This document shows positions 1-8,899 of a DNA stretch of 64,000 nt, piece after piece; position 1 is the stretch's first letter, and each line of letters opens with the position of its first letter. Under the pieces are notes generated by a model that was given only the letters and a program-made list of their open reading frames with translations, had not been told where the DNA came from and did not search any database. A program made the position numbers and the translations under genes. Source of the DNA: Planctomycetales bacterium 71-10. Lineage in GTDB: Bacteria > Planctomycetota > Planctomycetia > Isosphaerales > Isosphaeraceae. The stretch lies in contig MKTT01000099.1 in NCBI GenBank assembly GCA_001898385.1, forward strand, positions 40,648 to 104,647. The letters are read 5' to 3'.

Positions 1-705
1 ATCCTGAGCTACAACATCCGCCACGGCGAGGGGATGGACCACAAGCTCGACCTGGCCCGGATCGCGGGCGTCATCAAGTCGGTCGACCCGCACGTCGTCG
101 CCTTGCAGGAGGTCGACAAGGGCTGCAAGCGCACCGAGGGCCTGGACGAGCCGGCCGAGCTGGGCAAGCTGACTGGGATGACGCCCATCTTCGACCGCAA
201 CATCCCGTTCCAGGGGGGCGAGTACGGCAACGCGGTCCTCAGCAAGCTCCCGGTGGCCGGGTGGAAGAACCTGAAGCTGCCGTCGCACTACGTCGGCGAG
301 CAGCGCGGGTGCCTGGTGATCGACCTCGCGGCCCCGGACGCCAAGAAGACGCCGTTCCGGTTCCTGGCGACCCACATCGACTACCGCCCCGACGACGCCG
401 AGCGGATGGACTCCGTGAAGACGATCGCCCGGGCCATTGAGGAGCACCCTGACGTCCCCGCCATCCTCGCCGGCGACCTGAATTCCAAGCCCGACTCCCG
501 CGTGATCGCCGCGTTCGGCGAGACCTGGACCCGCACCGACTCCGCCCCCACCCTCACCTTCCCCGCCGACAAGCCCGATCGCCAGATCGACTACATCCTC
601 GTCCGCCCCGCCCCCCGCTGGAAGGTCGTCGAACTCCGCGTCCTCGACGAGCCCGTCGCCTCCGACCACCGCCCGCTGTTCGCGGTGCTGGAGCTGGCGG
701 AGTGA
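1..705 (+). CDS. Endonuclease/exonuclease/phosphatase (EEP) family protein, 5' end outside window
   Basis: The reading frame is open from the first base, so the N-terminus lies upstream of the window; the first in-window Met (34) is inside the domain. The EEP signature motifs appear in order: SYNIRHG (Asn), ALQEVD (metal-binding Glu), ATHIDY, GDLN and the terminal SDHRPL with its catalytic Asp-His. Members of this superfamily are Mg-dependent phosphodiesterases acting on nucleic acids, phospholipids or inositol phosphates. The substrate cannot be told from sequence. Any secretion signal would be in the missing part. Confidence 0.88.
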   Translation: MLSYNIRHGEGMDHKLDLARIAGVIKSVDPHVVALQEVDKGCKRTEGLDEPAELGKLTGMTPIFDRNIPFQGGEYGNAVLSKLPVAGWKNLKLPSHYVGEQRGCLVIDLAAPDAKKTPFRFLATHIDYRPDDAERMDSVKTIARAIEEHPDVPAILAGDLNSKPDSRVIAAFGETWTRTDSAPTLTFPADKPDRQIDYILVRPAPRWKVVELRVLDEPVASDHRPLFAVLELAE

Positions 706-841
706 GTGAAGTGAAGCGAGAGTCCTCGCTCAATTCCACCGCCGCCGCGAGGCGTGCCCTACGCCGGTCCGTGGCCTGCCGGGTCACCCCGCCGAACATC
801 GATCCTTCAACTGGCGATTTGAAGGCCGCGGACCAGGATGA

Positions 842-1264
842 TTACGAAGCATGCCATGGGGAAAATGAACGGCGCGAGAGCCACGTCACCGCGGCCGCAT
901 ATTGCGCCGCGGGACGCCGGCTCAGGTCACGACCCAGAACATACAATGGGAGGCCGATCACGATCCCGATGAATTCGCTCGCACACAGGTAGAAAGACAA
1001 TCCCATCGGGCGGATCGGGCCCTGGGGCGTGAACGTGGCCAGGCTCCACAGGCCGATCATCGTCGGAATCGAGCAGCTCAGTACGGCCGCACACGCGGCC
1101 CCGCTCACGACGAGAGACGCCACGACTCGCCAACGCGGCTCGTTGCGCACGTCGAGCCTCTCGCGGTTCGATCGGCCCGGTCCCTCGGACAACCACTCCG
1201 GGAGCATGGCTTCGAGACCCCTATCGTTCATGCGGAGACGTGCGGCGGGGCCGAACCCCGCCAC
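842..1264 (-). CDS. Small hypothetical membrane protein
   Basis: A frame of about 140 residues with two hydrophobic segments (near residues 45-72 and 88-108), each long enough to span the membrane, and Arg-rich flanks. A GTG start at 1264 lies 10 nt after the stop of the upstream DUF1080 gene on the same strand; an ATG at 1231 is an alternative. Neither has a convincing Shine-Dalgarno sequence. No family is recognised. The organised membrane topology argues for a real gene, but GC-driven chance frames are common here, so confidence is moderate. Confidence 0.45.
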   Translation of the reverse strand: MAGFGPAARLRMNDRGLEAMLPEWLSEGPGRSNRERLDVRNEPRWRVVASLVVSGAACAAVLSCSIPTMIGLWSLATFTPQGPIRPMGLSFYLCASEFIGIVIGLPLYVLGRDLSRRPAAQYAAAVTWLSRRSFSPWHAS

Positions 1265-1274
1265 CTCGTCCCGC

Positions 1275-1919
1275 TCAGGGCTTCTTGAGCGTGACGTTCT
1301 TATACCAGCAGTCCTGGCCGTGGTCCTGGAAGCCGAAGTAGCCGGCGCGGTCGAGCTTGCCGATGGCGACCTTTTCGAACTTGTGCTTCGAGCCGTCGGC
1401 GCGCTTGCCGACCTCGTTCCACTCGTCGAGGTTGATGGCGGAGACCTCGGTCCCGTTGAGGACGACCTTGATGTTCGGGCCCTTGGCGGTGATCGTCATG
1501 TGGTTCCACTCGCCGGCCGGCTTCTGGACGTTGACCTTGGGGGCGACCAGGTCGTAGAACGCGCCCGAGTCGTGCAGGCCGACGCCCTTGGTGTCGTCCA
1601 GCGCGATCTCGATGCCGGTGTAGACGGGGTCCTTCAGGTCGTTGACCCGGATGAAGACGCCGGAGTTGCAGCCCTTGCTCAGCTTGTAGTCGAAGTCGAC
1701 GACGAAGTCGCCGAGCTTGTCCTTGTGGGTGACGATGTAGCTGCCGGTGCCGTGGGGGTTGATCGCGCCGTCCTGGATGAACTTCTCGGGCAGGGGCTTG
1801 CCGTCGGTGAGGATCCAGCCGGCGGGCGTGGAGCCGTCGAACAGCGGCTTCGGCTCGTCGGCGAAGGCGGGCGCGGCGGCGAAGGCGGCGGCCAGGAGGG
1901 AGGCCCTGAGGAACGTCAT
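1275..1919 (-). CDS. DUF1080 domain secreted protein (3-keto-disaccharide hydrolase family)
   Basis: A 214-residue protein starting at the ATG at 1919, which directly precedes a Sec signal peptide (cleavage after about residue 20, APAFA|DEP). The mature part opens with the family's LFDG motif followed by GW, and has the SGVFIR core and a terminal WYKNVTL strand typical of the concanavalin-like DUF1080 fold. The family is greatly expanded in planctomycetes and includes 3-keto-glycoside hydrolases. A sugar-related exported role is inferred, and the substrate is unknown. A longer in-frame opening upstream to 2036 is rejected because it would bury the signal peptide. Confidence 0.85.
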   Translation of the reverse strand: MTFLRASLLAAAFAAAPAFADEPKPLFDGSTPAGWILTDGKPLPEKFIQDGAINPHGTGSYIVTHKDKLGDFVVDFDYKLSKGCNSGVFIRVNDLKDPVYTGIEIALDDTKGVGLHDSGAFYDLVAPKVNVQKPAGEWNHMTITAKGPNIKVVLNGTEVSAINLDEWNEVGKRADGSKHKFEKVAIGKLDRAGYFGFQDHGQDCWYKNVTLKKP

Positions 1920-2074
1920 GGCGTGGGCTCGCGTGGGGTGGGATGGCCGGCGGTGGACCGCCGCCCCTTTGCGGCGACGCCGGTTCCGGCTAACGTAGCA
2001 CGACGAGGGGCCGGATCCACCCGCCGCCTCCCCCACGCGCCGAATTCGCCCCCCCGCCCTGCCCCGGAGCCCCC

Positions 2075-3166
2075 ATGGATCGGATCCTGCGCCGTCGCGA
2101 CGCCCTCCGCGCCAAGCTCGCCGCCGAGAAGGTCGCCGCGCTGCTGGTCGTCGACCCGACGAACGTCGCCTACCTGACCGGCTTCACCGGCGACTCGACG
2201 TACCTGATCGTCGCCCGCGACCGCGAGGTCGCCATCTCCGACGGCCGGTTCACCACCCAGCTCGAACAGGAGTGCCCCGGGCTGGAGGCGTACATCCGGC
2301 CCAACACCCAGGGGATGACGGCCGCCGTGGCGGAGGTCGCCGGCAAGCTGGGCGTCGCCTCGCTGGGGTTCGAGGCCGCCCACCTGACCGTCGCCGAGCA
2401 CCTGAAGCTCCGGGATGAGTGGAAGACGGCCGAACTCGCCCCGACGACCGAACTCGTCGAGTCGCTCCGGCAGATCAAGGACGACGCCGAGGTCGCCGCG
2501 ATTCGCGAGGCCGTGGCCATCGCCCAGGACGCGTTCCTCCGGCTGAAGGGGGAGCTCAAGGCCGAGGAGTCCGAGAAGGACGTCGCCGACCGCCTGGAGG
2601 CGCACATGAGGGCGCTGGGGGCGACCGGGACCAGCTTCCCGACGATCGTGGCGGTCGGCCGCCGGGCCGCCCTGCCCCACGCCCGGCCGACCGCGGAGAC
2701 CCGGATCGGCGACGACGATTTCGTGCTGATCGACTGGGGGGCCTGCGGCCGATCCTACAAGAGCGACTTGACGCGGGTGGTGGTTGCAGGTAACGTCACA
2801 CCCAAATTCGAAGAGGTCTATGGGATCGTGCTGGCGGCCCAGGAAAAGGCCATCCGCGCGATCCGACCCGGCGCCAGGGCCCAGGACGTCGACGCCGAGG
2901 CCCGCTCGTTCATCGAGCAGGCGGGGTTCGGCCCCTTTTTCGACCACGGCCTGGGCCACGGGATCGGCATGGACGTCCACGAGGGGCCCCGCCTGCGCCG
3001 GGAGTCGCCGACGATCCTGGAGCCCGGGATGGTCGTGACCGTCGAGCCCGGCATCTACCTCCCCGAGTGGGGCGGCGTCCGGATCGAGGACGACGTCCTG
3101 GTGACGCCGGACGGCCATGAGGTCCTGTCGAGCCTCCCCAAGGGGCTGGACGCGGTCCGGGCCTGA
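2075..3166 (+). CDS. M24 family Xaa-Pro peptidase
   Basis: A 363-residue cytosolic metallopeptidase with a creatinase-type N-terminal domain (containing VDPTNVAYLTGF) and a pita-bread C-terminal domain. All five expected metal ligands are visible: Asp220 (DWGA), Asp231 (SDLTR), His295 (GLGHGIG), Glu324 (VEPGIY) and Glu338 (IEDD). The family removes N-terminal residues preceding proline or cleaves Xaa-Pro dipeptides. It is followed at 118 nt by accB-accC, an arrangement known from many bacteria, although the efp gene often found between them is absent here. Confidence 0.9.
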   Translation: MDRILRRRDALRAKLAAEKVAALLVVDPTNVAYLTGFTGDSTYLIVARDREVAISDGRFTTQLEQECPGLEAYIRPNTQGMTAAVAEVAGKLGVASLGFEAAHLTVAEHLKLRDEWKTAELAPTTELVESLRQIKDDAEVAAIREAVAIAQDAFLRLKGELKAEESEKDVADRLEAHMRALGATGTSFPTIVAVGRRAALPHARPTAETRIGDDDFVLIDWGACGRSYKSDLTRVVVAGNVTPKFEEVYGIVLAAQEKAIRAIRPGARAQDVDAEARSFIEQAGFGPFFDHGLGHGIGMDVHEGPRLRRESPTILEPGMVVTVEPGIYLPEWGGVRIEDDVLVTPDGHEVLSSLPKGLDAVRA

Positions 3167-3284
3167 CGACGCCGGCGAGAGCGGGCGTCGCGGTCGTCCA
3201 TTGGTCGGGTGCGAGACGTCCAACGCGCCGCCGCCGGGTGCGGCCGGGCGCGATGCGGATACGAAGCAGGAGTGGAGCGAAGGC

Positions 3285-3791
3285 ATGGCCGAGCAGGGTC
3301 CCGAGGGGAAGGGCGGCGAGCCGCTGGACGTCAAGAAGGTCCATTACCTCGTCAAGCTGATGAAGAGTTACGACCTCAGCGAGGTCGAGGTGACCGACGG
3401 CCCGTACCGCGTCCACCTCCGCCGCGGGCCCGAGGCCCTGGCCGCGGCGGGCGCCCCGGCCGCCTACCCGCCCGCCTACGCCCCGGCCCCGCAGCCGGCC
3501 GCGCCGGCCCCCGCGGCCCCGGCCCCGGCCGAGGCCCCCGCCGGGCCCAAGACGATCGTGATCGAGAGCCCGATGGTCGGCACGTTCTACTCGTCCGGCT
3601 CGCCGGACGCGCCGCCGTTCGTGTCGGTCGGGACCGCGATCCAGCCGACGTCGACGCTCTGCATCATCGAGGCGATGAAGGTCTTCACCGACATCCCCGC
3701 CGGGGTCTCGGGGACGATCGCCGAGATCCTGGTGAAGAACGGCCAGACGGTGGAGTTCGGCCAGCCGATGTTCCGAGTCGTCCCCGCCTGA
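3285..3791 (+). CDS. accB: Biotin carboxyl carrier protein of acetyl-CoA carboxylase
   Basis: 168 residues. The N-terminal helix region (VKKVHYLVKLMKSYDLSEVEV) is typical of AccB. It is followed by an Ala/Pro-rich flexible linker (about residues 55-85) and a C-terminal biotinyl/lipoyl domain. The biotinylated lysine is Lys132 in EAMKV, 37 residues from the C-terminus, as expected. The ATG at 3285 is preceded by AGGAG at 3268-3272 and a GAAGG nearer the start; the longer upstream frame has no family similarity. It carries CO2 between biotin carboxylase (AccC, 54 nt downstream) and carboxyltransferase in the first step of fatty-acid synthesis. Confidence 0.95.
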   Translation: MAEQGPEGKGGEPLDVKKVHYLVKLMKSYDLSEVEVTDGPYRVHLRRGPEALAAAGAPAAYPPAYAPAPQPAAPAPAAPAPAEAPAGPKTIVIESPMVGTFYSSGSPDAPPFVSVGTAIQPTSTLCIIEAMKVFTDIPAGVSGTIAEILVKNGQTVEFGQPMFRVVPA

Positions 3792-3845
3792 CCGCCGGCC
3801 CGTCTCGCCCCGTCCCGACCCCGTCGCCCGAGGTGCTTTAGTCCG

Positions 3846-5198
3846 ATGTTCCAGAGGATACTGGTCGCCAACCGGGGCGAGATCGCCCTTCGGGTCATCC
3901 GGGCGTGCAAGGAGCTGGGCGTCGAGGCCGTCGCCGTCTACTCGCAGGCCGACCGCGACGCCCCCTACCTGGAGCTGGCCGACCGGGCCATCTGCATCGG
4001 CAAGGCGGCCTCGGCCGACAGCTACCTGAACATCCCCCGCCTGATCGCCGCCGCCGAGGTCGCCGACGTCCAGGCGATTCACCCCGGCTACGGCTTCCTC
4101 TCCGAGAACCCCCAGTTCGCGGAGATCTGCCGGAGCTGCAACTTCGAGTTCATCGGCCCGCCCCACGAGGCGATCCGCAAGATGGGCCTGAAGACCGAGG
4201 CCAAGGTGATCGCCGCCCAGGCCAAGGTCGCCAGCGTCCCCGGCTCCGACGGCGCCGTGAACTCCGAGGCCGAGGCGATCCGCATCGCCAAGTCCATCGG
4301 CTTCCCCGTCCTCATCAAGGCGGCGGCCGGCGGCGGCGGCAAGGGGATGCGCGTCTGCCGCGACGAGGCGTCGCTGCCGTCCTCCATCCAGGCCGCCCGC
4401 AACGAGGCCGAGGCCGCGTTCAAGAACCCGTCGATCTACCTGGAGAAGTACATCGACCGCCCCCGGCACGTCGAGGTCCAGGTCCTGGCCGACCACCACG
4501 GCAACGTCGTCCACTGCTGGGACCGCGACTGCTCCCTCCAGCGCCGGCACCAGAAGCTCGTCGAGGAGGCGTCGGCCTCGCTGCCGATCGAGGTCCGCCG
4601 CAAGCTCGGCGAGGCGGCCGTCCGGCTGGCGAAGACCGTCGGCTACACCAACGCCGGCACCTGCGAGTTCCTCGTCGACGCCGAGGACAACTTCTACTTC
4701 ATCGAGGTCAACGCCCGGATCCAGGTGGAGCACCCCGTCTCCGAGGAGATCACGGGCATCGACCTGGTGAAGCAGCAGATCCGCATCGCCGCCGGCGAGC
4801 CCCTCCCCTTCACCCAGGACGACGTGAAGTCCGAGGGCCACGCCATCGAGGTCCGGATCAACTCCGAGGACCCCGAGCACGGCTTCCGCCCCTCCGCCGG
4901 CCGGATCACGGACCTGCGCGTCCCCGGCGGCCCCGGCGTGCGTTGGGACTCCCACGCCCGCGCCGGCTACTCCGTCCCGCCCAACTACGACTCCCTCGTC
5001 GGCAAGCTCATCGTCCACGCCCCCTCCCGCCCGGAGGCCATCGCCCGCATGCGACGGGCCCTGGACGAGCTGGTCATCGAGGGGATCAAGACCACCATCC
5101 CCCTCCACAAGGCCATCTTCCGCCACAAGGACTTCATCGACGGCAACGTCGACACCACCTGGGTCGAACGCGTCCTGATGCCGCCGAAGGCGGGGTGA
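3846..5198 (+). CDS. accC: Acetyl-CoA carboxylase biotin carboxylase subunit
   Basis: A 450-residue protein of standard AccC length. It starts with the invariant [12 protein letters not shown], has the ATP-grasp glycine loop GGGGKGMR (near residues 160-167), [10 protein letters not shown], and the [12 protein letters not shown] catalytic segment. It carboxylates the biotin on AccB using ATP and bicarbonate. The start at 3846 follows GAGGTG at 3830-3835. It forms an operon-like pair with accB. No carboxyltransferase genes (accA/accD) are in the window, so they must be encoded elsewhere. Confidence 0.96.
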   Translation: MFQRILVANRGEIALRVIRACKELGVEAVAVYSQADRDAPYLELADRAICIGKAASADSYLNIPRLIAAAEVADVQAIHPGYGFLSENPQFAEICRSCNFEFIGPPHEAIRKMGLKTEAKVIAAQAKVASVPGSDGAVNSEAEAIRIAKSIGFPVLIKAAAGGGGKGMRVCRDEASLPSSIQAARNEAEAAFKNPSIYLEKYIDRPRHVEVQVLADHHGNVVHCWDRDCSLQRRHQKLVEEASASLPIEVRRKLGEAAVRLAKTVGYTNAGTCEFLVDAEDNFYFIEVNARIQVEHPVSEEITGIDLVKQQIRIAAGEPLPFTQDDVKSEGHAIEVRINSEDPEHGFRPSAGRITDLRVPGGPGVRWDSHARAGYSVPPNYDSLVGKLIVHAPSRPEAIARMRRALDELVIEGIKTTIPLHKAIFRHKDFIDGNVDTTWVERVLMPPKAG

Positions 5199-5306
5199 TG
5201 TGTCGCGAGTTCGCACGCGACGGGGCGTGATCCGCTTCACGATCCCGTCCGCTTGCGGCGCGATGCATGCCGATCCTCGCACGGATGGAAGCGGCGGAGG
5301 TCGAGG

Positions 5307-6122
5307 GTGACGAGACCGCAAAGGCACCCGAAGCACCGGCTTCAATGGATGGCGAACCTCGCGGCACGATGGTTCGCCGCCAATCCCTTGATCGCCTGGC
5401 TTCGCGGCGCGGCCACCCTCTCCGCGACGCTGACGATCGTCGCCCTGTCCTATCTCAAATTCGCGGACGGCTTCGATCTCGCGGCGTACCCGCTCCTCGG
5501 CTGGATCGCTGCTCGGAAGGCCGGCGTCTTCTTCGCCCTTGTGCTGACGCAGTCGGTCTGCCAGATCCTTGGCTGGCTGCTCGGCCGTTTCGAACGCCAC
5601 GACCTCAATCAGATCCATAAGGCCCTGGATCGGATCGCCGCCAAGCACTTCCCCGGCGCTGATCTGGGGCGGCACCCGGTGAGAGTGACCCTATTCAAGA
5701 GGCGGAGTCTCTGGCCGCTGGGCTGCTGGCTGGGCGCGGTCGAGCGTTCCGGGGAGAATTACCGTCGGTTGAGGTCGATCTTCTCGGTGAGCGACAGCAT
5801 CGAATCCGAGAACACGGGCGTCGCGGGCCGGTGCTATTGGACCGGCCGGACGCTCTGCCTCGGGGTCGACCCGGTGGACGAGGGCGGCGATGCGACGGAT
5901 TACAAGAACAAGACCTACTTGACGGGCGAAGAATACGATCGTCTGTCCTTGAAATCGTGTTTCTTCCTGGCTACATGCATCAAGGTGGACGGCAAAAAAT
6001 GGGGAGTCCTCGTGCTGGACACCACGGATCCTCATGCCGCACCGAAGTCGAAGACGATGGAGAACCGAAGGCGTCAAGAGCTTGAACACGCCACGGAACT
6101 CCTGGCAACGCTGCTTCGCTGA
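5307..6122 (+). CDS. Membrane protein with two TM helices and a GAF-like cytosolic domain
   Basis: About 271 residues. I chose the GTG at 5307 because GGAGG (5296-5300) lies 6 nt upstream; an ATG at 5349 is an alternative. Two hydrophobic helices (about residues 33-50 and 73-93) precede a soluble region whose end (FFLATCIKVDGKKWGVLVLDTTDP) resembles the last strands of a GAF sensor domain. That is a resemblance by eye, not a confirmed match. The third codon position is clearly less GC-rich than in neighbouring genes, suggesting acquisition. The next gene starts 25 nt downstream, so the two are probably co-expressed. Function is unknown. Confidence 0.7.
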   Translation: MTRPQRHPKHRLQWMANLAARWFAANPLIAWLRGAATLSATLTIVALSYLKFADGFDLAAYPLLGWIAARKAGVFFALVLTQSVCQILGWLLGRFERHDLNQIHKALDRIAAKHFPGADLGRHPVRVTLFKRRSLWPLGCWLGAVERSGENYRRLRSIFSVSDSIESENTGVAGRCYWTGRTLCLGVDPVDEGGDATDYKNKTYLTGEEYDRLSLKSCFFLATCIKVDGKKWGVLVLDTTDPHAAPKSKTMENRRRQELEHATELLATLLR

Positions 6123-6147
6123 GGGATGATTGATAAGGAGAGCCGAG

Positions 6148-6597
6148 ATGCCTCGCCACGTCTGGGTCAACTCCGACCGTCTTGAAAAGGGGAGCGCCGT
6201 CCGGAACGTCGGCGGGATGGAACTGACCGTCGAAGTCTCGCCGTACAGCATCCCCAAGGCCGTCGTGGGCCGCTACGACGATCGACGGGGCAGGTTCGTC
6301 ATCGAGTTCAAGTACATCGACGATGAGAAGGCGGCACCCTCCCCACGCTTGAGTGACGGGGTCGAGATCCGAGAGGGCCTGTACAGCCACAAGATCCTCA
6401 GCATCTCCATACCGATCGACAGCCCGCACCTCGAATCGGTCGGAGTTATCAGCCTCCGCACTCGGATCGCGAAGGCGCTCAAGGAACGCCTGAGGGACGT
6501 GGAAGATCCCGACTCGCCCCACGGGCCCGACGTACTCAATCAAGAGGTCGCCGAGGAGATCTTGAGCGACGCGACCTTGATGGAACTGGTCGGCTGA
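6148..6597 (+). CDS. Hypothetical protein, partner of the 2TM/GAF-like gene
   Basis: 149 residues, no signal peptide or membrane segment, and no family recognised. The start at ATG 6148 is fixed by AAGGAG at 6135-6140, an ideal spacing of 7 nt. The first half has alternating beta-type segments (LTVEVSPYSIP, RFVIEFKYID, KILSISIPID), and the second half is a charged helix ending in an acidic tail. It lies 25 nt after the membrane protein and shares its lower GC, so the pair probably moved and works as a unit. It is probably cytosolic and could contact the soluble domain of the partner, but that is speculation. Confidence 0.7.
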   Translation: MPRHVWVNSDRLEKGSAVRNVGGMELTVEVSPYSIPKAVVGRYDDRRGRFVIEFKYIDDEKAAPSPRLSDGVEIREGLYSHKILSISIPIDSPHLESVGVISLRTRIAKALKERLRDVEDPDSPHGPDVLNQEVAEEILSDATLMELVG

Positions 6598-6757
6598 ACG
6601 GATTTCGTCCGCTTCCGCCGAAGCGACCGGTTCCGGGCCCTTGCTCGCGGCCCACTCCTGGCCCCCCGCCCTGGGGCGTGATAGCCTTGAAGGGGGCGGG
6701 GCCGGCGGGGTCGTCGCGGACCCCGGGCCGCGTCGTCGCATCCGGTCGAGGCGAGCC

Positions 6758-7783
6758 ATGAAAGTCGGGATCTTGACCGGCGGCGGCGACTGCCCCGGGC
6801 TGAACGCGGTGATCCGGGCGGTGGCGCGGCGCGTGGCCGACGCCGGGGGGTCGTGCGTCGGCTTCCTCGAAGGCTGGCGCGGGCTGATCCGGGGGATGTC
6901 CAGGCCGCTCGCGCCCGACGAGGTCGAGCCCTGGCTGGGCCGCGGCGGCACGATCCTGGGGTCGTCGCGCACCAACCCGTACAAGAGCCCGGACGCCGAC
7001 GTCCCCCGCCTCCGCCGCCACTTCGCCGAGGCCGGCCTGGACGCCCTGGTGGTCGTCGGCGGCGACGACACGCTCGGGGTCGCGGCGCGGCTGATCAACG
7101 ACTTCGACCTGCCGATCGTCGGCGTCCCCAAGACGATCGACAACGACCTGATGCTGGCCGACTTCTCGTTCGGCTTCGACACCGCGGTCAACGTCGTCGT
7201 CGACGCCGTCGAGCGCCTGCGCACCACGGCCGAGAGCCACCGCCGCGTGATGGTCGTGGAGACGATGGGGCACTCGACCGGCTGGCTCGCCTGCTTCGCC
7301 GGCATGGCCGTCGGGGCCGACTACGTCCTCGTCCCCGAGGTCCCCATCGACGTCCGCCACCTGGTCTCCGCCCTGAAACTCCGGCGGGAGTCGGGCCGGA
7401 ACCACGCGATCGTCCTGGTGGCCGAAGGGGCCCGATACCCCGACGCCAACCCCGCCGTCCTGGAGACCGAGGACTTCGGCCACCCCCGCCTCGGAGGCGT
7501 CGGCGCGCTGGTCGCGAACGCGATCGAGCGGCGGTTGCGCGTCGAGACCCGCACCGTCGTCCTGGGCCACCTCCAGCGCGGCGGGGCCCCCACGGCCCAC
7601 GACCGCGTCCTGGCCACCCGGATGGGGCTCGCGGCCGCGGAGCTGGCCCTCCGCGGCCGCTTCGGGACCGTCCTCACGCTCCGCGGCTCGCAGATCGCCG
7701 ACGTCCCGCTCGATTCCCACGCGCTGGCCACCCGCACGCTCGACCTGGCCTTCTACCAGGACGCCGCCGCGTTCTTCTACTGA
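6758..7783 (+). CDS. 6-phosphofructokinase, probably pyrophosphate-dependent
   Basis: 341 residues starting at ATG 6758 (MKVGILTGGGDCPGLNAVIR, the phosphofructokinase N-terminus). Two positions separate ATP from PPi enzymes. Here GGDDT has Asp104 where ATP enzymes have Gly, and PKTIDND has Lys125 where ATP enzymes have Gly. Both point to pyrophosphate as phosphoryl donor, as in the group that includes the Amycolatopsis enzyme. It would interconvert fructose 6-phosphate and fructose 1,6-bisphosphate, possibly reversibly. The gene stands alone. The 160 bp upstream carry no clear promoter by eye. Confidence 0.9.
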   Translation: MKVGILTGGGDCPGLNAVIRAVARRVADAGGSCVGFLEGWRGLIRGMSRPLAPDEVEPWLGRGGTILGSSRTNPYKSPDADVPRLRRHFAEAGLDALVVVGGDDTLGVAARLINDFDLPIVGVPKTIDNDLMLADFSFGFDTAVNVVVDAVERLRTTAESHRRVMVVETMGHSTGWLACFAGMAVGADYVLVPEVPIDVRHLVSALKLRRESGRNHAIVLVAEGARYPDANPAVLETEDFGHPRLGGVGALVANAIERRLRVETRTVVLGHLQRGGAPTAHDRVLATRMGLAAAELALRGRFGTVLTLRGSQIADVPLDSHALATRTLDLAFYQDAAAFFY

Positions 7784-7798
7784 GCCGGCGGGCGGGGG

Positions 7799-8836
7799 TC
7801 AGTAGGCGTCGGCCGAGATCACCTCGCCGAAGTTCCGGGTGCAGAGCGCCTGGAGGATGCCGATCTTCGCGCCGGGGTCCATGGTCTGGATGGCGCGGCC
7901 GTCGGCGTTGAAGTAGACCCCCTTGGCCGTCTTGGTCACGGGGTCGATGGGCCAGCAGTCGACCGTGTCCTTGAGGAACCGGACCGAGCCGTCGGCCAGG
8001 CCGACGTTGGCGCCGCCGGGGTGTCGGCTGCCGATGTTGAACGCGATGTAGTCCCGCGCCGCGGAGTCGCTCAGGCGCAGCAGCTTGAGCGTGCCGTTGA
8101 CGGGGTAGTAGCCGCCGATGACGGTGTCGGTCCAGTAGCCCGAGTTCCAGCCGTGGTACTGGGCCCGGCCGGCGGCGTCGAACGCGCCGTGGTCGTGCTC
8201 GGCGAACAGCATCGTCGTGCTGGTCCCGTCGGTGATGTCGGCCAGGCGGGTCGAGCTGTGGGCGTAGATCGCGCCGTTGGTGTTCTGGACCCGGAGGGCG
8301 AACGTCGGGTTGTCGACGTGCAGCAGCAGGCTCCAGCAGCCGACGACGCCGCCGTAGCTGGCCTTGGCCTGCTTCCAGTCGCCGGCGGGCAGGCTCGCGT
8401 ACTGGGTGACGTTCACCGGCGTCAGGTCGAAGGCCGAGGCGTCGCTGGGGCACTGGAGCGCGGAGATGCTGATGCCGGCGATTGTGACGTTCTCGGCCGT
8501 GAAGACGCCCGGGTCGAAGTTCACCGCGTTGAAGACGGCCTGCTGCTCGTAGAACGGCAGCATGTGGACGAACGGCCCGAAGTTCCACTTCGACCCCGGC
8601 AGCGTCCCCTTCCGCGTGAACCCGCCCGGCGTGATGACCTGATGCACCGACTCGTAGTTCAGCGCCGCCAGCGCGAGCTGCTTCATGTTGTTCGTACACT
8701 GGGCGCGGCGGGCCGCCTCGCGGGCGGCCTGGACGGCCGGCAGCAGCAGGGCGATGAGCACGGCGATGATCGCGATCACCACTAAAAGTTCGATCAGGGT
8801 GAACGCGAGGCGGGCGGGGCGGCGGGGGGGGAGCAA
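7799..8836 (-). CDS. DUF1559 protein with prepilin-type N-terminal methylation signal
   Basis: About 345 residues from a TTG at 8836. TTG is chosen because AAGGAGG (8845-8851) sits 8 nt upstream of it; the ATG at 8872 has no comparable site. A short basic leader is followed by AFTLIELLVV, the type IV prepilin cleavage and methylation signature, and one long hydrophobic helix. The C-terminal GSRHPGGANVGLADGSVRFL is the H-x-G/DG motif of planctomycete DUF1559 proteins. These are pseudopilin-like, envelope-exposed and present in many paralogues; a second lies at 43325. The precise role is unknown. Confidence 0.88.
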   Translation of the reverse strand: MLPPRRPARLAFTLIELLVVIAIIAVLIALLLPAVQAAREAARRAQCTNNMKQLALAALNYESVHQVITPGGFTRKGTLPGSKWNFGPFVHMLPFYEQQAVFNAVNFDPGVFTAENVTIAGISISALQCPSDASAFDLTPVNVTQYASLPAGDWKQAKASYGGVVGCWSLLLHVDNPTFALRVQNTNGAIYAHSSTRLADITDGTSTTMLFAEHDHGAFDAAGRAQYHGWNSGYWTDTVIGGYYPVNGTLKLLRLSDSAARDYIAFNIGSRHPGGANVGLADGSVRFLKDTVDCWPIDPVTKTAKGVYFNADGRAIQTMDPGAKIGILQALCTRNFGEVISADAY

Positions 8837-8899
8837 TCCAGGAGCCTCCTTAAGCGGATTCGAGAAGCCCATCCTACCCCGGCCCGGCCGTCGTCACAA

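Noticed and set aside
5202..5221. Hairpin gtcgcg/cgcgac after accC as a terminator
   Set aside because: Six-bp stem without T-tract; too weak to call.
2910..5675. 921-codon open frame antisense to accC and accB
   Set aside because: Shadow of GC-rich genes: the real accB and accC lie on the other strand with all motifs; the antisense product is low-complexity Arg/Gly/Leu without a family.
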